A DNA stretch of 33,807 nt from Mesorhizobium sp. (GTDB taxonomy: Bacteria > Pseudomonadota > Alphaproteobacteria > Rhizobiales > Rhizobiaceae), in assembly GCA_019509685.1 (NCBI GenBank), contig JAEKLU010000222.1, forward strand, positions 1 through 33,807, given 5' to 3'. The notes beneath the pieces are model-generated. The model was not told the DNA's origin, searched no databases, and saw nothing but the letters and a program-made list of their open reading frames with translations. This document shows positions 24,539 through 31,998 of the stretch, one piece after another; positions within the stretch are counted from its first letter, which is position 1, and every line of letters starts with the position of its first letter. A program made the position numbers and the translations under genes.

Positions 24539-25912
24539 ATGACCGCCGTCCTTGATCCAACGCCCGCGCCTCCAGCGGAAATTCTGGCTGTGCTTTCGCG
24601 GCTCTGCCCGGAAGTCGTGCGTGACATCGAGCAGAACTGGAATGCACCGGTTTCCGATTATGCCCGCCATCTGTGGCGGCCGGTGGCGAGGCCTGCATCG
24701 GGCCTGTCGATCGCTGCCCGCTCGATCCTGCGCGAGGTCCTGCATCAACACCTTGGTGCGATCATGCAGCCTGACGAGATCGGCAGGACCCTCGAGGAAT
24801 TCGAGCACAGACCGGTGATTCAGTCCGGCCTGCACTGCATGCTTCTGCTGGATCGGATCACATTCGATGCTCTCCTGCTTGCTTGGCTCGGCGCGGTCGA
24901 AAGCGGGCAGTCGGCCTTCTTCGGCTTCATGGGAGCGACGATGACCATGGAGACAATCGGCCGGGAGGGGCCGGGATGGCTCGATCTCGGCGACGACAAG
25001 GTCAATTTGTTTGGCATGGGGCGCCACAAGCTGTGCCGCAAAAGCGCCTGCGTGGCCGGTCCAGTCACCCTTAACAAGCGTGCGCTCGAAGCGGTGGGCG
25101 ACGAAACGGATGCCAGCCGCTGGCTGGGCACGCTGCTCGCCAGCCAGGACAAGGTGTTTGGCACCGCCGCCGATGCGCTGACAGCCTTCAACGAAGACCT
25201 TGTCGCCGCCTGGGATCGTTCCCGCATAGCCCTGCCGGTCTTCATCGATGACCGGCTCGCCGCGACTGCCATGGCGCGGCATCTGGAAGATGACGACAGC
25301 CTTCTTTCCAGGTTGCTCCTCGGCCAGCGCCTCGACCATGCCTTGCAAGAGGCCGAGTCGGGCCCATTTGGCAGGTTCCTGCCCAATGCCACGGCCTATT
25401 TCTGGGGCGTCCGCGAGGAGCGTGTGCGCAAGCTCGTCCTCGAGAACGGGACCCTGATCGAGCCCGACAGGCCGCATGGTCTTTCCATCCCGTTCGAGCG
25501 GCCGCATCTCAGGCTGGCGCTGCTGGACGGCGTGCTTTTGCCGAACCTGTTCCTGATGTTCCTCGTCCTAGCCATATTGCCGCGGGTGCGTGTCGTGGGC
25601 GGCCTGAGACAGATCGGCTATGTCGCGCTTTTCCATCAGATCCTGCTGGCTGCGCTGGATGAAAACGCGCCGGAGGAGCGCGATCTGGCCGCGGAGCTGC
25701 AGGTTCGGGAAAATGCCTGGGGCATGCGGGTCATCGATGAAAAGATCTCGGTCCGCGAGCAGCTTGCCGGCCTGCCGGAAGGGGCGGTCTTCCCGAGCCT
25801 ACTCCGGCGATACCGGTTGCAGACATTTGCCGAGACGACCGACGACCTGAAGCTGGTTCGCGAAAACGCCCGATGGCGCAAGATTGGCCACGCAGGGACC
25901 AAGGCGGGTTGA
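24539..25912 (+). CDS. Conserved-looking hypothetical protein
   Basis: A 457-residue protein I do not recognise. The coding signal is convincing: a long frame with even composition and an ATG start preceded by GACGGGA. Visible features are a histidine/acid-rich stretch (HQHLGAIMQPDEIGRTLEEF), SGLHCMLLLDRITFDALLL, a probable core FFGFMGATMTMETIG, and GMGRHKLCRKSACVAGP with two cysteines and basic residues. Later come TAYFWGVREERVR and one hydrophobic segment LLPNLFLMFLVLAILP, which could be a buried strand-helix or a single membrane anchor. It lies 96 bp after the GNAT gene and converges on a cyclase with 15 bp between stops. No function is proposed. Confidence 0.75.
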   Translation: MTAVLDPTPAPPAEILAVLSRLCPEVVRDIEQNWNAPVSDYARHLWRPVARPASGLSIAARSILREVLHQHLGAIMQPDEIGRTLEEFEHRPVIQSGLHCMLLLDRITFDALLLAWLGAVESGQSAFFGFMGATMTMETIGREGPGWLDLGDDKVNLFGMGRHKLCRKSACVAGPVTLNKRALEAVGDETDASRWLGTLLASQDKVFGTAADALTAFNEDLVAAWDRSRIALPVFIDDRLAATAMARHLEDDDSLLSRLLLGQRLDHALQEAESGPFGRFLPNATAYFWGVREERVRKLVLENGTLIEPDRPHGLSIPFERPHLRLALLDGVLLPNLFLMFLVLAILPRVRVVGGLRQIGYVALFHQILLAALDENAPEERDLAAELQVRENAWGMRVIDEKISVREQLAGLPEGAVFPSLLRRYRLQTFAETTDDLKLVRENARWRKIGHAGTKAG

Positions 25913-25927
25913 GCCTCACGTAAAGCC

Positions 25928-27700
25928 TTATTGCACCACATCGGCCTTGCGGAGCCCGTCCACCACGAGTTCGAAATCGGCAGGGTTCTTATAGGGCAGG
26001 ACTTTGCGTCGGTATTCCAGCGAATAGTCCGGATTGACGCGAAGCACCTCCTGCCACGCCGCGCGGGCTTCGGCGAAACGGCCCAGATGGCCGTAACTGG
26101 CGGCCAGAAGCGCGCGCGAGACGTCGGTAACAGCGTTGCGAGCCAGCCGTTGCATCAAGAGGTCAACGGCCTCTTCGTACCTTCCCAGTTGAAACGAGGC
26201 CACAGCCTGGAAGTGCAGAAGCACATCCGGAAAGTATGGATTCAAGATCTTCGCCCGGCCGTAACTATCGAGGGCCTCCTCGGGTCTGCCCGAATAGTAC
26301 AGCGCCTCGCCGAGGATGACGTGCCCTTCGGCGAAGTTCGGATTGAGGGCTATCGCGCGCTCGGCCTCGTCGATCGCCCCATCGTGCCGTCGTGTATACA
26401 GCTTGACGATAGCCAGCGCCCAGTGCGCCCAGGGATCGCTGTCATCCAGCGTTACCGCTCGCGTTGCGGCCTCTTCCGCTTGTGCCATCGATTCCGGCGG
26501 CGACGCACTCCACCTGTTCAGGTAATCGAGACCGTGCGTGAGGGCGAGGAAGGCGTGGGCAGCGGCAAACTTCGGGTCCTGCTCGATGGCACCTTGCAAG
26601 AGGTCACGGGCTGCGGCGTTCGTCTCTTTCGTCAGCCGGTACCACAGCTCCCGGCCTCGCATGAAACGGTCATAGGCCTCGATGTCGCGCGGGTGCTCGG
26701 GCGCCAGCCGCTGACGGTCACCCTCGGTCAGATTGAGCGCCAGCGCACCGACGATCTGCTGCGTCACGTCGTCCTGCACGGCGAATATGTCGGTCAGGTC
26801 GCGATCGAACCGCTCCGCCCAAAGATGGCCGCCCGAGGTCGCGTCGATGAGCTGCGCGGTGATGCGCACCCTGTTCCCCGATTTGCGTACGCTTCCCTCG
26901 AGTATATGCCGCACGCCGAGCTTCGCGCCCACCTCCTGCACATGGACGTTCTGGCCCTTGAATGTGAACGACGAATTGCGTGCGATGACGAAAAGCTGCG
27001 ACAGCTTGGACAGCGCCGTGATGATGTCTTCAGAGATGCCGTCGGCGAAGTAGTCTTGTTCGGCGTCACCGCTCATGTTGGCGAACGGCAGGACGGCGAT
27101 CGACAGTCTCGGCGGCGCTGTGGTCGCCGGCCGGCTCGTCGCGGCTTCCGAGGTCGCGGCCGCCTTGGTCGCGGCGCTGCCGACTTGCAGCGAATAGACC
27201 CGGATCGGCTCGGCGATGTTCTTGAGCTGCGTGCTGCCGAGATCGCTGACCGAGAGGTCGAGCCTCGCCCTGACCTGGCGATAGGCATCCTCGGACAGGC
27301 AGATCGCGCCGGGCGCCGCGACGCCCTCCAAACGCGAGGCGATGTTGACGCCGTCGCCCATCAAGTCGCCGTCGCTTTCTTCGACCACATCCCCCAGATG
27401 AATGCCGATCCTGAACTCTATGCGGCGGTCCTGCGGCACGCCGGCATTGCGCTCGACCATACCATTCTGAACCTCAATGGCGCAGCGCACGGCATCCACC
27501 ACACTGCGAAACTCGACCAGCGCTCCATCGCCGGTGCGCTTGATCACCCGCCCGTTGTGCACTGCGATGATCGGATCGATCAGGTCGCTGCGCAGTGCCC
27601 GCAACCTCGCCAAAGTACGATCTTCGTCCGCGCTCGCGAGCCGGCTGTACCCAACCACATCTGCAGCCAGGATTGCCGCCAGCTTACGATTCTCGCTCAA
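25928..27700 (-). CDS. Class III adenylate cyclase with TolB-like domain and TPR repeats
   Basis: A 590-residue protein. The class III catalytic domain is N-terminal (1-165): ILAADVVGYSRL with Asp14, VIKRTGDGALVEF with Lys54 and Asp58, IGIHLGDVV, and GDGVNIASRLE, so both metal aspartates, the adenine-type Lys and the Asn/Arg pair are present. An alanine/threonine-rich linker leads to a TolB/FlgO-like domain with LSIAVLPFANMSGDAEQDYFADGISEDI and VRHILEGSVRKSGNRVRITAQLID. The rest (about 340-590) consists of TPR-type repeats such as AIALNPNFAEGHVILGEALYYSGRPEEAL. This arrangement is very common in Mesorhizobium and Bradyrhizobium. Predicted product is cAMP, regulated through the TPR region by an unknown partner. 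It is divergent from another cyclase at 27908. Confidence 0.9.
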   Translation of the reverse strand: MSENRKLAAILAADVVGYSRLASADEDRTLARLRALRSDLIDPIIAVHNGRVIKRTGDGALVEFRSVVDAVRCAIEVQNGMVERNAGVPQDRRIEFRIGIHLGDVVEESDGDLMGDGVNIASRLEGVAAPGAICLSEDAYRQVRARLDLSVSDLGSTQLKNIAEPIRVYSLQVGSAATKAAATSEAATSRPATTAPPRLSIAVLPFANMSGDAEQDYFADGISEDIITALSKLSQLFVIARNSSFTFKGQNVHVQEVGAKLGVRHILEGSVRKSGNRVRITAQLIDATSGGHLWAERFDRDLTDIFAVQDDVTQQIVGALALNLTEGDRQRLAPEHPRDIEAYDRFMRGRELWYRLTKETNAAARDLLQGAIEQDPKFAAAHAFLALTHGLDYLNRWSASPPESMAQAEEAATRAVTLDDSDPWAHWALAIVKLYTRRHDGAIDEAERAIALNPNFAEGHVILGEALYYSGRPEEALDSYGRAKILNPYFPDVLLHFQAVASFQLGRYEEAVDLLMQRLARNAVTDVSRALLAASYGHLGRFAEARAAWQEVLRVNPDYSLEYRRKVLPYKNPADFELVVDGLRKADVVQ

Positions 27701-27907
27701 GGGTCCGTCTCCTCATCCCCACGATAGCAGGAAGAGGGAGGGTAAGAGAGAACTTTCGCAAACGACGCCACGCACCGCCGGCAGCGCTCCGCCACAGGAC
27801 CACACCGCGCTTGCCGGTCGACGGCTATCGGTTCATCCTTGCAAATACCCTGGCCGTGAAGTGCGTGGCGAGATCGCGCGACACGGCCCCTGGTGAGGTG
27901 TTGTTCG
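27701..27907. other. Intergenic region between divergent cyclases
   Basis: These 207 bp separate the start codons of two oppositely oriented cyclase genes, so promoters for both should be here. An A/G-rich stretch at about 27730-27752 stands out against the GC-rich background. GAGGTG at 27895-27900 is the ribosome binding site for the plus-strand gene. I could not identify a confident -35/-10 pair, operator or hairpin, and no convincing small frame was seen. Confidence 0.5.
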
Positions 27908-30900
27908 ATGGACTGCTCGGGCTGCGGTTTCAAAGTTGAGGACGGTTACGCGTTCTGTCCGAGGTGTGGCCAGCGCCAGCCCGTGCCATGCGCCAGTTGC
28001 GGCTACGTCTGCGCACCTGATTTCGAGTTCTGTCCAAAGTGTGGGGCAAGCGTCGGTGCGCCCGTCGAACGGCCTGCTCCGACAGCAAGCCGGACCATTG
28101 TGCCGCCTTCTCGAACTCCGTCGCTGCTTGCGAACATCGAAAGCGAAGATGGGCGGCATCCCGTCTCTGACGCCGATCGCCGGACGGTAACAGTCCTGTT
28201 CGCCGACCTTTGCGGCTTCACGACGCTCAGCGAGCAGCTCGACCCCGAGATCATGCAAGCGCTGCAGAACGAACTGTTCAAGGAATTGACGGCGGCCGTG
28301 CGAAACTTTGGTGGTTTCGTCGACAAATTCATCGGCGATGCACTGCTCGCTTTGTTCGGTGCGCCGGTCGCGCATGAGGACGATCCGGAACGTGCGCTTC
28401 GCGCCGCTCTCGACATGATCGCCCGGACGGCGCGGCTCGGCGAAAGTGCCCCCCACTCCGGCACGCCTCTGCTGCTCCACATCGGCATAAACACCGGTCC
28501 AGTCGTCACTGGCGGATTGGGCATCGGCACCGCCAAATCCTATTCGGTGACCGGCGACACGGTGAATACGGCGCAGCGCCTGCAATCGCTGGCCGCACCG
28601 GGTGAGGTGCTGGTAGGCGAGCTCACGCACAGGCTGACCCGGCATGCCTTCTCTTACGAACCGCTGGGCGATGTCGTGCTTCGCGGCAAGGCCGGCAGTG
28701 TGCTCGTCCATCGACTGGATGCACCGCTTGCGGCGCCGCGTGCAGCGCGTGGGCTCGAGGCGCTTGGCCTCAGCGCGCCGATAATAGGTCGCGGTGCGGA
28801 GCTTCACAGAATGCTGGCGAGCCTTGATCAAGCGTGCGGCGGCTCGGCACAACTTGTGCGCCTCGTCGGAGAAGCCGGCATCGGGAAATCGCGGCTGGTG
28901 AAGGAGTTCGTCGCCCGCGTCGGCGACGAGGATCGCTTTCGCAACGTCGCCGTGCGCCAGGCCACGTGCTCACCGCTGGGCGAACAATCATTCGGCGCCT
29001 TGGGCGCGGTGGTGCGCAGCGCTGCCGGGATGATGCAAAACGACAACGGGGACGAAATGCGGGGGAAGCTCGCAAGCTTGCTTGCCGATCTCGGCCTGCA
29101 GGGCGAGGAGGCGACGCGCCTGATGCCTTTGCTCTACCATGTGCTTGGCCTTGGCGACCCCGATGCCACCTTGCAGCATGTCGAGCCCGAGCAATTGCGG
29201 CGGCAAATTCTCTACGCAGTCCGCACAATCGTCGAACGGCGGCTTGCGTTGTCGCCGCTGTTGATTGTCGTCGAAGACCTGCACTGGGCCGACGCCGTGT
29301 CGCTCGAGGCCCTACGTTTCGTGATGGACAGGTTGGAACGCACGCGGTTGATGTTGCTGGTCACGCATCGTCCGGCGTCGGACACCGACCAGCTCGACTC
29401 AAGTCGGGTTAGTCACACGGCGCTCAGGCTTTCGCCGCTCAACAATGATGACGGACGCAGCTTGCTGGCGGCGCTTTTCGGCGAGAGCTGGGTGAATTCC
29501 GCAGGAGGACTTGTCGAACAGATCCTCGAGCGCGCGGGCGGCAACCCCCTTTTTATTGAGGAGATCGTTCGCGGCCTCATCGATCGCGGCGTACTGATGC
29601 GCGAGGGCCAGCGATGGCGGACTGCGGCAGGCGAAGTCGCAACCGGCATTCCAGCCACTATCCAGGCAATGTTGCTTGCCCGGGTCGACCGGCTGCCCCA
29701 AGAGGTGCGCCGGTTGGCCCAGGAAGCCGCGGTGATCGGCCCGCGCTTCGACGCGACCCTTCTGAAGGCCGTGACAGCCGATCCCGGCCGCCTGGAAGCC
29801 GGCTGCGAACTGCTTTGCGATGCGGAAATCATCGAGGAAGTCGCCGGATCAAGCTCGGTCTCGTTGCAAAGCTACCGCTTTACGCAAACATTGCTGCAGG
29901 ACGTGATCTACCAGAATCTGCTCGTGCAACGCCGGACCGAAATCCACGGGCGGATCGGTGCTGCCTTGGAGCAACTGTGCGGCGACAAGCCGGAGCGGCT
30001 GGAGGATTTGACCGTGCTCGGTCATCATTTCGCACAGAGCGCAGAGCGGGAGAGGGGCGCGCGTTACCTGCAGGAGGCAGGCGATCGCGCTCGCGTGATA
30101 TACGCCAATGATGATGCGCTTCGTTTTTACGAGCGAGCACTGACTGCGTTGAGCGCGATCGGGCAAACACCGCTCAAACTGGCAATTGCCGAGCGCATTG
30201 CCGATTTGAGCGGCCCGGTGGGCCACCGCGAGGTCGCGCACCACCACTACGAGACGGTGTTGCAGGCATACCGCCAGTCAGCCGATCGTGTCGCGTCGGC
30301 GCGCGTTTTGCGCAAGATCGGTCGGCTGCTTTGGGATGTCGGCAAGCGGGACAAGGCAGAATCCCGCTATGCTGAAGCGGCAGCGCTTCTGGATGGAGCA
30401 GATGCCCCGATCGAGCAGGCGCATCTCTGGCAAGAACGTGGCCGACAGGCATTCCGGAGCGGAGATCACGCTCTCGCGGCAAAATGGGCAGACGCGGCAC
30501 TGGATTGCGTAGGCCCTCTGGCAACGGAGCAGGTCTCCGAGGTGGGGGCTGATGCCACTCTTGTGACCGCCGAGGCACTCAATACCAAGGCTGTCGCGCT
30601 GGCTCGCCTCGGGCGAAACCATGAGGCCGTGCGTCTGGTTGAGCGTAGCATTGAATTGGCCGAAGCCGCCGGTCTACTGGGTGCGGCCTGCCGTGGCTAC
30701 ACCAATCTCGGCGTGCTTTACACGACTATCGATCCGGCACAGGCGATGAAGGTCTGTCGGCGCGGTCTTGAAGTGGCGCGCCATATTGGTGATTTGGGTT
30801 TCCAGGCGCGCCTCCTCGCCAATCTGGCGGTCGCTTGTTGTACTTTTACGGATCGCTGTCCAACAGAGGGCGTGCCTGCCGCCGAGAAGGCCGTCGAGAT

Positions 30901-31198
30901 CGACCGGGCGCTCGATCAGCGCGAGCACCTGCCGGTGCCGTTGATCGTGCTTGGGCAGATCCACCAATGCAACGGCCGTCCGGAACTTGCGGTTGGCTTG
31001 TTCCACGAAGCACTGGACGTAGCCGGCGAAACGGGCGAGCCCCAACTGCTGTTTCCGTGCTATGATGGTCTCGCAACGCTTAATCTCGACCTCGACAATC
31101 TGGCCGAGGCCGAGCGCTACTTTTCCCTGGCGCAGGATATATGCGCCCAGCACGGGCTCGACCCGGAAGCGCTTGTGGTGCTGCCTTTTCTCGACTAG
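27908..31198 (+). CDS. Zinc-ribbon class III cyclase with AAA ATPase and TPR region
   Basis: A 1096-residue multidomain protein. Residues 1-50 hold two zinc ribbons (CSGCG, CPRCG, CASCG, CPKCG). The cyclase domain (about 92-270) has VLFADLCGFT (Asp100), DKFIGDALLALF (Lys140, Asp144) and SVTGDTVNTAQRLQ, giving a complete adenylate-type active site. A STAND/AAA-like ATPase follows: Walker A GEAGIGKSR (321-329) and LLIVVEDLHWAD as Walker B near 450. The remaining ~450 residues are TPR-like helical repeats. This matches the widespread cyclase-ATPase-TPR predicted signalling proteins of rhizobia and mycobacteria. The ATG at 27908 has GAGGTG 7 bp upstream; the in-frame GTG at 27893 is less likely. 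Input signal is unknown. The redoxin gene follows 18 bp downstream and may share its transcript. Confidence 0.92.
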   Translation: MDCSGCGFKVEDGYAFCPRCGQRQPVPCASCGYVCAPDFEFCPKCGASVGAPVERPAPTASRTIVPPSRTPSLLANIESEDGRHPVSDADRRTVTVLFADLCGFTTLSEQLDPEIMQALQNELFKELTAAVRNFGGFVDKFIGDALLALFGAPVAHEDDPERALRAALDMIARTARLGESAPHSGTPLLLHIGINTGPVVTGGLGIGTAKSYSVTGDTVNTAQRLQSLAAPGEVLVGELTHRLTRHAFSYEPLGDVVLRGKAGSVLVHRLDAPLAAPRAARGLEALGLSAPIIGRGAELHRMLASLDQACGGSAQLVRLVGEAGIGKSRLVKEFVARVGDEDRFRNVAVRQATCSPLGEQSFGALGAVVRSAAGMMQNDNGDEMRGKLASLLADLGLQGEEATRLMPLLYHVLGLGDPDATLQHVEPEQLRRQILYAVRTIVERRLALSPLLIVVEDLHWADAVSLEALRFVMDRLERTRLMLLVTHRPASDTDQLDSSRVSHTALRLSPLNNDDGRSLLAALFGESWVNSAGGLVEQILERAGGNPLFIEEIVRGLIDRGVLMREGQRWRTAAGEVATGIPATIQAMLLARVDRLPQEVRRLAQEAAVIGPRFDATLLKAVTADPGRLEAGCELLCDAEIIEEVAGSSSVSLQSYRFTQTLLQDVIYQNLLVQRRTEIHGRIGAALEQLCGDKPERLEDLTVLGHHFAQSAERERGARYLQEAGDRARVIYANDDALRFYERALTALSAIGQTPLKLAIAERIADLSGPVGHREVAHHHYETVLQAYRQSADRVASARVLRKIGRLLWDVGKRDKAESRYAEAAALLDGADAPIEQAHLWQERGRQAFRSGDHALAAKWADAALDCVGPLATEQVSEVGADATLVTAEALNTKAVALARLGRNHEAVRLVERSIELAEAAGLLGAACRGYTNLGVLYTTIDPAQAMKVCRRGLEVARHIGDLGFQARLLANLAVACCTFTDRCPTEGVPAAEKAVEIDRALDQREHLPVPLIVLGQIHQCNGRPELAVGLFHEALDVAGETGEPQLLFPCYDGLATLNLDLDNLAEAERYFSLAQDICAQHGLDPEALVVLPFLD

Positions 31199-31216
31199 CC
31201 GGGTGGGAGGTTGGAA

Positions 31217-31897
31217 ATGTCCGCGCCTAGTGACTTGGTGCCCCTTCAACCGGGCGACCGTGCGCCGAACCTGGTGCTCGACGCTATTACCCAGGAAGGC
31301 AAGATCGCGCTCGACGACTTTCGCGGGCGCAAACCGGTGTTGGTCGGCCTGTTTCGAGGTCTGCATTGTGCGTTTTGCCGGCGCCATATCGCCGCCCAGG
31401 CGCGGCTTGATCCGGAGCTGCGCGAAAAGGGCGTGGGGAGCCTGACGGTGGTCAATACGCCGATCGAACGGGCGCGTCTCTATTTCCGCTACCACCCGAT
31501 GCCCAATCTGCTCGCGGCTTCCGACCCCGAACGCGCTTCACATCGCGCTTTTGGACTGCCCAATCTCGAATTCACACAAAACGAAACGAACTGGCCGTAC
31601 AAGGTCTCGATGGCAGCGGCAATGGATATGCGGGTCGACCTACCAGGCGAATTGCCCGGTCCCATGGATCCTATGACGGCCGGCGCACTCCTCGACAAGA
31701 AGGATCACTACGAACTCACCGAAGCCGACGAGCAAATGATCGCAACGGGACACGGACAACTGGTAGGCCAGTTCCTGCTCGACCGGCAGGGGATCGTGCG
31801 CTGGAGCTTCACGGAGGTTCCAGAGGGTGGGCGATATATGTTTGCGGCGGCAAACCCGCAGGAGCTGATGTCAGCCGTGTCCCAAGTCGCCCAATAG
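31217..31897 (+). CDS. Peroxiredoxin-like (AhpC/TSA-type) redoxin
   Basis: A 226-residue thioredoxin-fold protein. GDRAPNLVLDAITQEGKIAL then FRGRKPVLVGLFRGLHCAFCRRHIA gives the usual redoxin start, with the redox cysteines as C51-A-F-C54 in place of the peroxiredoxin PxxxTxxC site. VVNTPIERARLYFRYHP and QFLLDRQGIVRWSF complete the fold. It is probably a disulfide or peroxide reductase in the cytoplasm; no signal peptide is seen. GGGAGG at 31205-31210 is 6 bp before the ATG at 31217, which rules out the TTG at 31211. It lies 18 bp after the large cyclase gene and is probably co-transcribed. The substrate is not known. Confidence 0.82.
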   Translation: MSAPSDLVPLQPGDRAPNLVLDAITQEGKIALDDFRGRKPVLVGLFRGLHCAFCRRHIAAQARLDPELREKGVGSLTVVNTPIERARLYFRYHPMPNLLAASDPERASHRAFGLPNLEFTQNETNWPYKVSMAAAMDMRVDLPGELPGPMDPMTAGALLDKKDHYELTEADEQMIATGHGQLVGQFLLDRQGIVRWSFTEVPEGGRYMFAAANPQELMSAVSQVAQ

Positions 31898-31998
31898 ACT
31901 TGCGAACCGGTAGACGGGGCGGGCGCTCGCGCGTGTCGATCTCCGCGTGGCATCGGGTGATCGCGGCAATCTGGTCGCGCCAGCAACAAGTTTGCCGC

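Noticed and set aside
25931..27727. 598-residue plus-strand frame opposite the TolB/TPR cyclase
   Set aside because: It is the mirror of a well-conserved gene, has no recognisable domain and reads as arginine/glycine-rich noise typical of high-GC antisense frames.
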